Origin: Stictocephala bisonia
Lineage: Eukaryota > Arthropoda > Insecta > Hemiptera > Membracidae
Assembly (NCBI GenBank): GCA_035578905.1
Contig: JAQJVL010000519.1
Span: 552,438 to 616,437, forward strand
Direction of reading: 5' to 3'
DNA: 64,000 bases
Positions 13,625 to 25,384 of this stretch are shown in pieces (within the stretch, counting starts at the first letter, position 1; every line of letters begins with the position of its first letter). The position numbers and the translations under genes are program-made. The notes under the pieces were generated by a model that worked only from the letters and a program-made list of their open reading frames with translations, was not told the origin of the DNA and did not search any database.

Positions 13625-14514
13625 CGAGGCATGCTTTTAAATTAAGTACTGTTATGGAATCCCTCCGTTGTAGCGCTGCATTCGGCATTCTGCACAATGT
13701 GTAATAGTATCTGTTGGCAAGCCACAACTGCTGTTATGTATCCATTCGACTGTATTTAAGGTTGCTTATGGTGTTTAAAATGCCTCCTCCAAATGAAAAT
13801 GATGCTGAACATGAAGTTTGTGCTGTGTAAGTTTTCATAATGCTAAGGGCATTAGTAGCTAATATTCATCGTGAGATCTGTCACAGTGACAATTTAGTTT
13901 TAAAAAATCGTCATCATCACAGTTCTAACTCTCAAGGAATGTGAGAGAACTGGCTAAACATTTGATTTGTGATTCTCGATAAACATTTACTTTTATGATT
14001 CTCTGTCAGCATTTTGAGAACCCAGTGGAAGCATAACTCTCGGTACTTCAAACGTTCTCTAACAATTTCATAAATCACACTTCTTGACATTCACTACATA
14101 ACAATGCAGTTGTTAAAGCATCAGTTTTCTTTTACTTTTTCATCAACGTTTTGTACCAAGTCATCAGTAATTCACTTTGTTCCTCATCGTGCACATTCCT
14201 ATTGCCGTCTTTCAAAACACACCCATTTTTGTACCATCCCATAACTCATTCTGTTATCCCCATAAACTTCACAGAACTCACGATGAATGTCAGCTGCTTT
14301 CACTCCAATAGCATTAGAAAACTTACTCAGCAGTTACTTTATGGCCGGCAACATGTTCAATTGGTGGAGACATTCTTAACACTCATAAGTAACCTTAAAT
14401 ACTGTCTAATGGATCAGTAACGGAGTTGTGGCTTGCCAACAGGTACTGGTACACCAACCACAGCGATACAATGGTGGGATTCCAAAATGGTACTTACTTA
14501 AAAAACATGCCTAA
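13625..14514. mobile_element. Foldback mariner derivative with long inverted arms
   Basis: The two ends are complementary: CGAGGCATGCTTTTAAATTA at the left and, complemented, TTAGGCATGTTTTTTAAGTA at the right, with TA just outside each (13623-13624, 14515-14516). The complementarity continues for roughly 270 bp inward (13625 to about 13890 against 14514 to about 14245), through TGTTGGCAAGCCACAACT, TATTTAAGGTT and CATTCATCGTGAG. Both arms therefore carry the mariner 5' UTR and the start of the transposase in opposite directions. The right arm read on the minus strand gives a mariner HTH block (EVYGDNRMSYGMVQKWV). Further on come LKYRELCFHWVLKMLTENHK, also mariner-like. No catalytic DDD core is present, so the element is non-autonomous. 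Confidence 0.8.
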
Positions 14515-15190
14515 TATGGGTTCATTATGCACTAACTAAAAAGTCTTATTTTTATATTTAAAATAAAGCAATATTATTTTTTTTTAATTCTTCCCCTTTT
14601 TAGCCAACTTCAGAACCAATTTAAAAAATAATATCAACGTTTGTGTTTTTTACCACGGTGAAATACGACCATGTGAAATTTTCAGTACTGCTGCATATAA
14701 TAATATAAGATAGATGGCATACTTTTCCACCAATTGAGCACTTTTTAGTCATTGTTATAGTGAAATAAATTTTAGTTTAGAAAAGTTAAACAATTTAAAC
14801 CATTGTAATAACCCTAAAATTGACTAAAAACTATGGATGTTTGAATATAGGTCAATATTGCAAGTTACACACATCAGAATACATTTAAAATATGTAAAAT
14901 TAGCAGCTATTTATAAACAGAAAAATTGATATTACTCAAGTTGAAATGTTGCATGTATCTTAGAGTTGGAATTGCATTTTTATTTTACTCTGGCTTTTTT
15001 ATTAGCTTTTTTTATAACTGGTACGATCTGCAACTATATTGGGCTATATGAGATTATAGTATTACCTATTCTATGTGAACCTAATATGTTTCAAAATATG
15101 TAAAATTTAAATAATACTGACTCTACTCAATTGTAATATATTAAATATATATCGTAATATAGTTTTATTTATTTATTTATTTTGTACTAG

Positions 15191-15306
15191 GTTTGCACTA
15201 CAGAGTTGATGCTTCTCTGCCACCAAATGATGTTTTCAAATTCATCCAAAACGTTTTCTTTAATTGTGCTGCAAGAAAATCAAAAGATCGTGTCGTTTTT
15301 GTATGA
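15191..15306 (+). CDS. Ak2: Adenylate kinase 2, last coding exon
   Basis: After the acceptor TTTGTACTAG at 15190, the two bases GT complete the glycine codon. The exon then encodes LHYRVDASLPPNDVFKFIQN followed by VFFNCAARKSKDRVVFV and a TGA at 15304-15306. The pattern G-(I/L)-H-x-x-(V/I)-DAS-x-x-P-x-x-V is the normal C-terminal AK2 segment after the YYxxxG helix. The three exons give 132 residues in total, about the C-terminal half of a family of roughly 240. The next downstream coding gene is fz4 on the opposite strand. Confidence 0.93.
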
Positions 15307-15529
15307 TTAATTGTGTTTTCTTATTGGGTTGTGGAGAGATACAGGTATGAGGTAAATACAGATTAAAGTTGATTTAGCAATATATTTATCGAATTGTATA
15401 ATCTCGTCTAAAATATGTCAACTCATCCCTGTCTTCCTAAATCCATTATTAGTAGATAATTTTACTTGTACAAAATGTTTTTATCGTAATATATTGATTT
15501 AATAACAAACATGATCATTTTTATTCTTT

Positions 15530-15535
15530 AATAAA
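15530..15535 (+). promoter_or_regulatory. Candidate AK2 polyadenylation signal AATAAA
   Basis: AATAAA about 225 bp after the AK2 stop, in the transcribed direction. It is plausible by position only; in AT-rich DNA this hexamer is common by chance. Confidence 0.4.
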
Positions 15536-15729
15536 TTAGATTATTAAAAAAGTTAACATGCACTTGTAATATATTTTTTATCTTTTTATATATTCTCAAA
15601 GTTGGGCGGTTGACAACAGTAAGAGACTGTATGTGGGAGTTTTTAAAACAGTGGCTGTTTTGATAGTAATGGTCATATTGAATGAAATGAAAATTCTTTT
15701 TTGTCAAAATATGAAAAACTGTTGGCTGA

Positions 15730-17960
15730 TGTATCACAATAAAAGCAAGATTTCATAGTTATGGGGGATTTTAATGTCGATGTGTTAGACGTTAATAACC
15801 CCATGACACTGATTTTTTGAGGACATTTGGTCTTGGTTGGTCCATCAACTCGCCAACAAATGTAACAAACTACTCAGCCATAGCTAATGACAACATAGTT
15901 ACAAACCTGACTAACATAGCGGTGTCTGTAATCAACATAGCCTATTCCGACCTCTATGGCCAACAGGATATCCTAAAGAACTTTGATTAAAAATAAAAAA
16001 ACACACCTGAATGTGTCCTTTAAAAGAAAATTCAACATCCGAATGTGAGCTGTCCTTTAAAGAAAATTCAACATAAACCAAGAGTTAAAAATTGAGCATG
16101 GATTACCAGAGGTATATTGAGAGAAAAGTTTTTATTTTTCTCCAAAGTTAAGCAACATACTTCAAACGTAGCGTTTAAAAACTTTTTTCAAAATTACAAA
16201 AGAATACACAGTAAAGTCATCAAAGCTGCAAAAGCTTATGATGTCACTTAATCATTGCTCACTTCAAAAAATAAAAACAGCATGGGGCATAATAAACAAA
16301 AGAAACACATGAACTGACAAACAAAATCAATTGCAAGATGGAAATGAACGAGTTAACAATCTCTTTAGGATCGCTAGTGAGTTAAACAGATATTTTGCCT
16401 CAGTTGGGCTGACCACGGATTTTTTCCATCTAATCCTTTTTAGCTGCTCTATTTTTCACTGCAGAGATTAATCTCTCTTTTCATTCGTGAACATTTCTCT
16501 CCGATCTCAAGAGCAAAAGTGAACCCAATTTTCAAAAAGGGTGATCCTTTTTCAACTAAATATTACCATCCAGTTTCAATATTACCGGCCTTCAGTAAAG
16601 TTTTTAAAAAGGTTTTCCTTATTCTCCTTGAAAGGGAGAATCTACTATCAACTAACCAATTAGGTTTTGAGGCAGTAAATCCAACGATGAATACAGTTGT
16701 GCGTCTGGCCAAAATGACAGTGGAGAGTAGTGAAGGACAAGAAAAGACACTTCAGTGTGTTCCTTGACATGTCGAAGTCCTTTACTGTGTTGATAATAGC
16801 ACCTTGATTCACAGACTACTATGGGATATGAGGAGTGCCACTTAAGTGGTGTCAATCGTACCTATGTCATCGAACACAATTTATAGGTATTTCTAATGCT
16901 AGATCGGGAGAGAATATACTTTGCTATGGAGTCCCCCAAGGCTCCATGCTTAGTCTTCTCCTTTTCCTGTTATATGTCAACGATGTTGGTTCATTAGGAC
17001 AAAAAGGGTAACTCGTCCAGTACTCTCTGTTTCAACGCAAACTCTACATGACATAACAATGACCTAGATCTGTTTAAACATCAAATAGCTCAAAAAGCTA
17101 ATTTTCATCGAGCTCAACAGTGCCGTTCAACATTTCTAAAAGCTCAACCTCAAAACAAACGTTGCAAAATCGTCATTCGTCCAATTTTGTTTGTGCCAAA
17201 CCGATACAGATCAAAATTCCACAGTTGCATGAGACTGAGATTGAAAAAGTCTACTCAACAACATTTCTTGGAATACACCTGGATTGAGGGTTGACTTGTG
17301 ATTTTCACGTAGACAGTATTTGTTCAAAACTAACCTCAGACATCTATGTCTTGAGACAATTATCCAAATACTGCCCAACTCAGGTACTGATGATGGATTA
17401 TTACAGAGAAATCTACCCACATCGCTTCTATGGATTGGCCTTGTGGGGAGATTGCACAAACGCACACTTTTCTTGAATTTTCATTGTTCAAAAAAAGGCA
17501 GTTCGAACCATCACAAAATTGCAAATGAGAGAGTTATGCAAACTAGCATTCTAAAGTTTGAAATTGTTGACGTTACCCTGTTTCAACATCTTGGAATATG
17601 TGTATTTTTTCAAATCAAAATGCAATGTCATAAGAGTTAGTGACATACACTCTTATCCAACTAGAGGCAGGTACGCCTTCACAGGCAGAAGCCCAATTTG
17701 TCAACAGTCTGCTAAATTCAATTAAAAGTTCCCCAATGCTCAAGGCATTCAAAACGTGTCTGAAGCAAGTTCTGATTGCAGAAGCATTTTAAAATATAGA
17801 CATGTTTATTGCATAAACAGAGAGGCCCTATGAATACACGGACCAGAGCTATATTGTTTAAAATTCATATGGATGACTCTGAATGAAAAATTGTATGTTT
17901 GAAAGTGATATGGGTGGAATGAATGGATGGAACATGTTATACATTTGTTAGGTTAGGTTA
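15730..17960 (+). pseudogene. Near-full ORF2 of a Jockey/CR1-like LINE, many frameshifts
   Basis: Plus-strand blocks appear in the right order for a non-LTR retrotransposon ORF2, scattered over all three frames. The endonuclease motif MGDFNVDVLDVN is at about 15760 and an endonuclease tail (NDNIVTNLTNIAVSVINIAY) at about 15890. The RT entry NPIFKKGDPFSTKYYHPVSI is at 16522, NQLGFEAVNPTMNTV follows, and the RT motif YGVPQGSMLSLLLFLLYVNDV is near 16925. An IL..LSKYCPTQVLMM-type thumb block is at 17340 and a FTGRSPICQQS-like tail near 17680. The polymerase FADD box was not found intact. With this many breaks it is an old, dead copy. No clear poly-A tail is seen; the right edge is approximate. 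Confidence 0.78.
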
Positions 17961-18246
17961 AAGGCACTATGCCAGGAATTAGTACAGAGATCTCTGTCTC
18001 CCTCTCTCTCTCCCCCTCCATCGCCCTCTCTCTCTTCCTCCCCCCCTCTCTCTCCCTCTCACACTCTCTTACTACTCAACTGAAGAAAGTGATAGTTGTA
18101 AAGAAAATTTTTGATGATGTGATTCTTTTATATTTTTTTACTACTACTGCAGTTTAGTGGACTTGTCTTCTAAGGTGAGTTTGCTGATGTCCTATCTCTC
18201 TAATATATAGATATTTATATTATTTAATTTATTATGACTATTGCAA
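17961..18246. repeat. CT-rich low-complexity tract
   Basis: Nearly pure pyrimidine (CTCTCTCT/CCCCCTC) from about 17990 to 18070, followed by AT-rich sequence. At 18155-18205 there is a block GTGGACTTGTCTTCTAAGGT, with matches near 46630 and 61800, probably an old SINE head. Confidence 0.7.
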
Positions 18247-18774
18247 TCTCTATATATAAAATGCAAAGCCCTCACTGACTGACTCACTCACTCATCACTA
18301 ATTCTCCAACTTCCCATGTAGGTAGAGAGCTGACATTTTGTACACAGTGTCTTTAAGTCTTAAATAGAACAACTAAAGTATTTTCATCTTGATAAAGTAC
18401 TCCTAAGGGGTAGAAACCACCCCTTAAATATTGTTCTATAAGGATAACATTTGGTTGATTTTAGTAAATTAATAACATCTGTTTCGTAAATAAAAAAAAA
18501 TACGGTATGCTTATTCTGTAGGTTTGACATTATACTTCTGATACATTAAGAGTTTAATCTTCAGCTGTTAAACACACATAACTAATAAATAGGTAGCAAT
18601 GCAAGTAGTGTGAGTTAGATGATGTAAATAATTATAATATTGTGATTTTACGTTATACAGTTAATCTACTATTATTTGTATTTAAAAGTCATATGCCGAA
18701 GCCGAAGGCCGAGGTGTATGGAGCACAGCGAGCGTCGGGTTTGGCACGCGATGCGTGCAGGGGGTGCCTCCTAG
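18247..18774 (+). mobile_element. Small non-autonomous Helitron
   Basis: It shows the Helitron hallmarks. It starts TCTCTATATATAAAATGC and ends CTAG. It sits between an A (18246) and a T (18775), the expected AT insertion site without target duplication. A perfect hairpin GCACGC-GAT-GCGTGC (18744-18758) lies 12 nt before the CTAG end. It is 528 bp long with no Rep/helicase coding. Related 3' ends occur at 50740, 51819, 53299 and 54208. Confidence 0.85.
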
Positions 18775-20135
18775 TACAATATACTTTTTCTGACAGTAAA
18801 AAAAGATCACTATTATTATATTGTGGTTATAAATTAACTCTTCGAGCCAGGCAATTTTTCAGACTAAGCACCCCTCTGACCCATTTCCTCAGGAAATAAC
18901 TTTTTATAATTCAGTAGTCATTCAGTTAATTCAGGCCCAATACAATAATATTTTTTATCAAATTTAGATTTTACACTAAACTTATTTTCATTTCAAAACA
19001 ACTTAATATTTTAGAAAAAATGGACCAGGCTTAATGTAAAGATATAACTGCCAATTGTATTTGATTCTTTCATTTGGCTGTCATGCATTGTTTACCAAAA
19101 CATACACTAATTTTTCTGAACATCACCATACAGACAATATAATATCTGTAAGGCAAGAGTCAACACATCCTCTTTTTACAACAAGGAATCAAAATATCCT
19201 CGTTTTACTACAAGGAATCAACATATCCTCCTTTTATTAGAAAGAATGATTTTGGAAGAATTTATGTGTACAGTCATGTTTATTCCCATTATATAGAGCT
19301 CTTCGACCAGGTGGTATGTCACCCTAATATGATGGTGTAACATACCAGTCATATAGATACAACTTACAGGTTAAATTGAACAAAGGCAGTATAAGAGTTA
19401 ATATTACCCTTGATTAGTATACACCTATAATAGATATTCCAATAGGAATATTTCTGTCTGTAATTTTGTTAGTTAGTGAGGCACACAACCACAGCTGGTT
19501 TAAAATGCATTACATTTATATGGGACTATACTACACAATGGACCACAAAAACAACTGATATTTTGAGACACAAAATTTAACATTGGATGGGAAATCTATT
19601 TGTGTATAAAATCAATGACATTACTCATCCAGTGTAGCCTACTCTTGTATATAACGGATGAAAGAAAATTTGTGTTCCTGCTCTCACTCAAGGTATAAAT
19701 GATACCATCTACATCAAAAGCACCGTTGGCTCTGATTTTGAGGTTTCACAGAAATATCCTAGTTCTCACAATTCTCTCACGAGTTCTCTGCTCAATTAGT
19801 TTTCAAACTATCTGAAGTTAGATTAAAAATAAATGGATAATTTTAGACTTCTCATCTGGCAGTAGTAATGATTATTTTCCAGAAACATAAGGAACAGTTG
19901 AACTCATATAGTAACCAAACTACACTCATCCACACTCATCCTGCACTCATATAACCATTCATATTCGCCTTAAAATACCAACAACGTTTTGTCGGTGTCT
20001 CATATGTAAGAATATGATATTGACGACTCTGTATCCTATAAACATGCCCCGTTTACCAGTCAACCCTAGGGTTGTGTTAACTGGGTCAACCTGGTCCCTC
20101 AGGCCGAATATGCCTAATGTGCCAGAAGTCCACTC
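18775..20135. other. Intergenic DNA with one dispersed repeat
   Basis: AT-rich. A hairpin-forming stretch GGTATGTCACC...GGTGTAACATACC lies at about 19311-19347. The block 19425-19618 is shared, inverted, with 44760-44965 (listed separately). No gene was recognised. Confidence 0.5.
19425..19618 (+). repeat. Dispersed repeat, copy 1 of an inverted pair
   Basis: This block (for example TAATTTTGTTAGTTAGTGAG, then TTAACATTGGATGGGAAATC near the right side) reappears in reverse complement at 44760-44965 with scattered differences. The two copies are 25 kb apart, the other lying inside fz4 intron 3. The family is unclassified, and the ends were judged only by where the match fades. Confidence 0.7.
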
Positions 20136-21225
20136 AGTTATTTGTCTTCTGCAGGTGAAGGTAATGTTGTGCCAGCGCCTATCCCGACCTCATCCTCTGT
20201 GTGGATTAGGGCCTATGAAGGTGAACCTGAACCAGATTTAGAGTCAGAATTCACAGTCATGGCCCTTGGTCCACGCCACTGTCCCATTGAAAACAAACCA
20301 TTAGAATATTTCAAACTGTCTGATTGGATATGTCTGTAAAGCTTACTTGTTAGAGTTACATTTATGTCTAGAAACTTATTAAAGCAGAATGGAGAAATAA
20401 TATGCTCTTCACTTCGTTTCATTATGCAGCTTGGAAAGATTTTACTTTAATAGAAATGAGGAAGTGTATTGATATCTTGCTTTCATGGATATCTGTCGAA
20501 GGAAAAATATAGAACCACTGGTCTACAGATTTTATTCTGTCCCCTCATCAGACAAACCATGAGTATGTGAAAGTTTGAAGCCATAAGCAGAATGCTTCAC
20601 TCGTCATCTAAGAGAGACACAGACAAGGGACAGCCTGGGTTTGACCCTTGGTTGAAAATCCGCCCTTTCCTAGGTGCTACTAACACTGCATTTCTTAAAC
20701 ACTATGTTCCTGGTCAAAACTTGAGCCTAGACGAAAGCATGATAGGAATGAAGAATATGTCTTATTTTATCCAGTACATACCAAACAAACGACATGCTAG
20801 GTTCTTCATCAATAAGTTGATGTCTCGACAATGTATGTCGTTCAGTTGGTACTGTTCAGTGGGAAGGACTAAGCAGAGAGACCGGGTCCTTTCAGTAAGA
20901 AAGTTGCCATAAACTTGTTGGAACGTGGAAGGAAAAATATATGTCTTGATAAAGGCTACCATGTCTTTACAGACAACTTCTACACCAAGATAGCTCTTGC
21001 ACAGGAGTTGCTAAATAGTAACTCTTTGACAGGCACTGTCAACAAATATTCCAAAAGTATTGACTTCTGGTGAACTTACTCTCATGGAGCCTGTTTACTA
21101 TAGGCAGGAGCAGGTGCTTGTGGTAGGTTTCCTACTAGAAAGCCTGTGTTCCTAATATCCACAGCATATCAAGCTGACCATGAAGCTGTTCACAAACTGT
21201 CTATTGAACTTTGTAACTTATAAGT
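20136..21225 (+). pseudogene. piggyBac-like transposase relic
   Basis: piggyBac transposases cut and paste DNA at TTAA with a DDD catalytic core (family knowledge). The plus strand here carries FDPWLKIRPFLGATN, then YVPGQNLSLDESMIGMKN and FIQYIPNKRHARFFINKL in one frame (20592-20912). After a frameshift come INLLERGRKNICLDKGYHVF and TDNFYTKIALAQELLNSN, then LISTAYQADHE. These are the order and motifs of the DDE_Tnp_1_7 domain, including the SLDE and TDNFYT aspartates. Upstream (20140-20560) there are more broken pieces of the N-terminal domain. Several frameshifts and stops make it non-functional. Terminal repeats were not identified. Confidence 0.85.
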
Positions 21226-23514
21226 GAAATAAACATTTATAACATCAAGCGTTTCACTTCTCAACCTGTTACATAAGCTCTTCATCATCTAACTTCAAAG
21301 CACCTCCAAGCCTACACCCTCTGGATGCCAGGTAATCATTTAAAAAAATATATTTATTGGTAATAACTATTTACACCAATTGCTTACTTCCATTGTGACG
21401 ACAAATTTTCCATACCTAGAACTGTATATAATTTTCCTCTTTGTTTAATTTTTCAATATGTCACAAATAAAACTAAATATTTTCCTATTTAGTTTTATGA
21501 AACTGGTGACAATTTGAAATAAAATTGTTATCTTGAAATGTCGAATTTATAATTATTTACTATTCAGTTTTAGCAGAATAAGTAAATATGGTTTTTAAAA
21601 AAACCTTATAGCCATATACATTTTATAAAACTAGACTTAATTTAGAACCAAACAGCTAACTTGGAATATTGCATCATCATGTGTGAGTATGTTTCTCAGG
21701 AGGACACCCACCTCTTTATAATTTCTGAGATTTTTCAAAATTTTATCTAAAAGAAATTGGTTTTTTTAAATTATTTTTGTTTGTTTTGTTTCTTAGGATA
21801 CCAGAGTTCATAACAAATATAACAATAACAAATACAATGAAGTTTATTGTTACCAACCATTTATTATAATTTTTTTTAATGCTGAAAAACAGACTGCTGG
21901 TTTGGGAAATTCTAACTTCTGGGCAAAGGATTAATGAGTGAGATCAGCTAAAGGAAGCCATTTACGCAATATGAAAATATATTTATTTTTACTATACAAC
22001 TATTTACAGTTCTTAAAATGTGTTAACACTGTTAGTTATATTTATATAGATTCAAGCCATTACGTTTTACAAGGTAATAGAACATGTAAAATAAAATTGA
22101 ATAACCTAAAACATTTGGCGTTACACATCAAAATAGTACAGGAAAGTTTTATATACAACCTGGAAATATCACATGCTTTATATAAAGAGTGGTTACTTTT
22201 AAAAAGAAGATTAAGAAAGCAGCAATTCTAATTTAAAATCTGGCAAGGGGTCTTACGAATATTGTACAAACTATAAGGGTGTAATCATGAAGAACTCGCA
22301 TGACACAATCTGAATTATATTTCAGTTTAACTTGTGTACGCTTTGTGGCAACCATTAAATATTTAAACACTGTCAAACCATCTTGAGTAATGTTTAGCGT
22401 GCAGAAAGTTTGCTTTTTTTGCCAGTTGTTATTATTGTGGCAGTGGTACTGTCAAAACTTTAAAAACAAAAATAACATTTTTCTTTGATTACCGAGGGAA
22501 AATTATTGTTGAAAATAGAAGGACAAATTATTGTCGTTACTGATTTTTGCGATGTGGACAAAATGACAATATTTTTGCATTCAGATATTGATGCCTATAA
22601 TTTCTATTTTGTCCGCTGGTGATTGTTTCAAAGTCTTTGAAATGCAATGCAGATGTTTATGAATAGTTTTTTGTACAGCTTACAGAATATGTTTTCATTA
22701 GATAATGAATTAAAGTGTCAATCGATAGATGTTAGTTGCTTTTGGTGTTTTATTTAAATGAGTGGAATTGCAGTAGGGTTTATAGGGAATATAATGTAAC
22801 AGAAACTTTTAAGTTATACATTACACAATATTCTACATCTAGTAAGACATCTTCTGCTAAAGTATTATTTTATGCGTTTTATGTGATGTATATTATTTTC
22901 TTTCAAAAATTAATTTGAAGCTCTTGCAATCTTCTGTTGTTAAAAAAGAAAAAAGTGGCTGGTGAGGACCAATGGTACTATAGTTGCTTGTTAATATTGT
23001 CTATAAGTTCACTGGATTTATATTTTATTTTTCATGACAATCCCCTCTACATCATACAGTCTTAATAGCAATATCATTGTCTTGCATTATAATAGTGCCC
23101 ATTACTTAAAGAAACAACCATGTGAAACAGTATTATTTGTGCAGTTGTATTTGTTGTGTAGTAACAACCATAAAGGCTTGTTAGATTAGTAAATATTTCA
23201 TTTTGATCGTTAAATCCAATAATTTCTTATTAAACAGTATTTCTTATTATTTGGGTTTTGATTGGGAAAGGAGAGCAGGTTTCCCGTTAAAAAAATGTCC
23301 TTTGTTAAGTCCTTTGAAATGACACACACACTCAAAATGTGAAATACAAAATAAAATAGAACATAATAAAAACACTCCTGGAAATATTTCAATGCTGTGG
23401 CCTTATCTTCAGTCATCACAGTTGAGGATTAATAGAAAACTGGCTTTCTGTAATTAATTCCCTTACCATGGACTGGAGATAAAGCCAGTGAACTTAAATA
23501 TCTCTATGTTTTTT
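21226..23514. other. Intergenic DNA between piggyBac relic and fz4, no gene seen
   Basis: AT-rich sequence with no recognised exon, RNA gene or transposon ends. The short open frame at 21938-22231 has no recognisable motif. Confidence 0.4.
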
Positions 23515-23520
23515 TTTATT
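23515..23520 (-). promoter_or_regulatory. Candidate fz4 polyadenylation signal AATAAA
   Basis: The first AATAAA on the minus strand after the fz4 stop (seen as TTTATT on the plus strand). It would give a 3' UTR of about 0.6 kb. Positional evidence only. Confidence 0.35.
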
Positions 23521-24107
23521 ATATATATTTCATTGTGTTTTTCTTTTTTGAGGTTTGTGTCACTTTAAAAGGACAAATCAAGTGCATGATCTTGCTATAA
23601 TATCAGAACCCTCTCGTTAAGGTCAACCCCTAAGGTTTAAATTAATAATTGGTAAAGTCAAAATAAAATAGATAGTTGGTAAAGTCAAAATAAAATAGAA
23701 TCAGTTATTTTCTATAAATTGTCACAGATTCAAATTTAAATTAGGTGGCCACTCCGTCTTGTGTTGTAATAGAAGCATTGCAGAAAATAGCAGAAGATAC
23801 AATCACTGAGCCCTAAGTACAAAGGGATTACCCCTTATAAATTTGATATGACGACTGTTTCATTAATTAACAAACATTTACAAGTGTGTACTCTAGCAAG
23901 TTTTCTGTTGTCTTTTGAAAAGGAATTAGTTATTAATAGAAAATTAATTACTGTTCAAGTAATAAAACAGCTTGTGTTCATATAATGACATAACAGTATT
24001 TGTTAGAGAGTTTGCTGCATTCTTACAACTGAGTTGATTTTCTTATTTACAAGTTATTAGTAAAATTAAAGTAATAAATATGTAATTCTGAGTCTATAAT
24101 ACATTTT

Positions 24108-24649
24108 TTAAACTAACGTTTCATCCCCATTTTTTCCTTTGTGTTTTCTGTGGATTCTGTGTACCTTAGGATGTTTGTAGTTGTAATACAAGCCATTTTG
24201 GCATTTAATCATCGGCCTAACAGATGTGGCAGTAGTGGATGTTTTGTATAAATTACTAGTAGCAGGACACAAAACCGATTTCCAAGACTGCAGCTGTGTG
24301 GATTTGGGCAGACAAATGATCCAGATAGATACAATTGTTCCGACTACCAGAGTGAGCATGCTCCTCAGAAGAAAGATGCATGCGAGAGCATGAGGCTGTT
24401 GGCGTGGGGTTGGAGAAGGCGGAAGGCGGAGTACCCATAGCTGATGGCCCCAGAGTTGATAGCAGTGGGCAGCAAACACTAAAGTGTATGGCAGTAGGTA
24501 GAGGAGAATGGCAAGATTTCTTCCTCGCCACAGACCCCGCATTCCTCCTATTGTGGTGATGAAAACCCCCATTGCCAGGCACAACATCTGTGGCACCACT
24601 ACCAAAGTTAGCAGTGCTTCTGTGCTGTGGTTCCCGACTGAACACATGC
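24108..24649 (-). CDS. fz4: Frizzled-4-type receptor, exon 5 (TM5-TM7 and tail)
   Basis: Last exon, residues 352 (split codon) to 531. It opens MCSVGNHSTEALL, completing the family's DADELTG-(x)-C-x-VG loop with the previous exon, and has an N-glycosylation site at N358. TM5 is about residues 368-388, TM6 396-412, TM7 442-465. The third intracellular loop is only about GGMRGLWRGRN (386-396), some 17 residues shorter than usual for Frizzleds. After TM7 the usual KTxxxW Dishevelled-binding motif is replaced by KSTQLQSW (467-474). The protein ends ETLV, a class I PDZ ligand; vertebrate FZD4 also ends in such a ligand. The acceptor is GTGTTGTAG at 24650. The exon is open with no stop until 24108, so it does not look like a pseudogene. 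Confidence 0.92.
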
Positions 24650-25384
24650 CTACAACACAACATTGGAAACATAATAAGTGTTTGTCCCCATAAAACTACA
24701 AATTATTGACTGATTAAAAGAAATTCTTGTTTGAATTGTTGACAAATTGCTGTAATATTATTCTAATTATCTCTTTAAGTATATACTTAGCTTAGGTATT
24801 TCTAAGAGGTACAGTATACTCTATATTTACACAGAGTAATTAGCACAGATTATTCCTTGATATAATCATTGTACAAAGAAAATTGTAACTATTTTTATCC
24901 AAGTATTATAAAGGGTGTCACTAAAGGGGTGTCCTGGCTATATATTTTCGGATTCAGCACCAGAATCGGAGCAGAAAATGAGGGATAACAGTTTTTCGAA
25001 TTCCGCTCCATTTTTGTCTGTCTGTGTTTTCTACACAAAAAAAAGTGATAACTCAAGAACTGAACAACTTGAAAATTTGCACTGTATATAGAATAGGTGG
25101 AGGCTATCGGACATAGAGCCTATGATGTAGCAACTTACGTGAATCTTGGCATTGCTGAACTTAAAACAGTTCACAAAAGTTGTGCTAACAACATTTTCAT
25201 ACTTGCAGTAAAAGTGTCCGACATAACCATAGTGAATGTGTACTAATTAACCTGTCCTGTATGCTGGAGACATTAATACTCATAGCAGCTAATGGGGTTA
25301 CTGATTGGACAAAATGGTAAAAGGCTAACTAACTGGACTGAAACCAACAACTTATTCTTGTATTTCATTCTAAAGATACAAGTA

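Noticed and set aside
17949..17962. TTAGGTTAGG, the insect telomere repeat
   Set aside because: Only two units here (and another pair near 1362); far too few for telomeric DNA and expected by chance.
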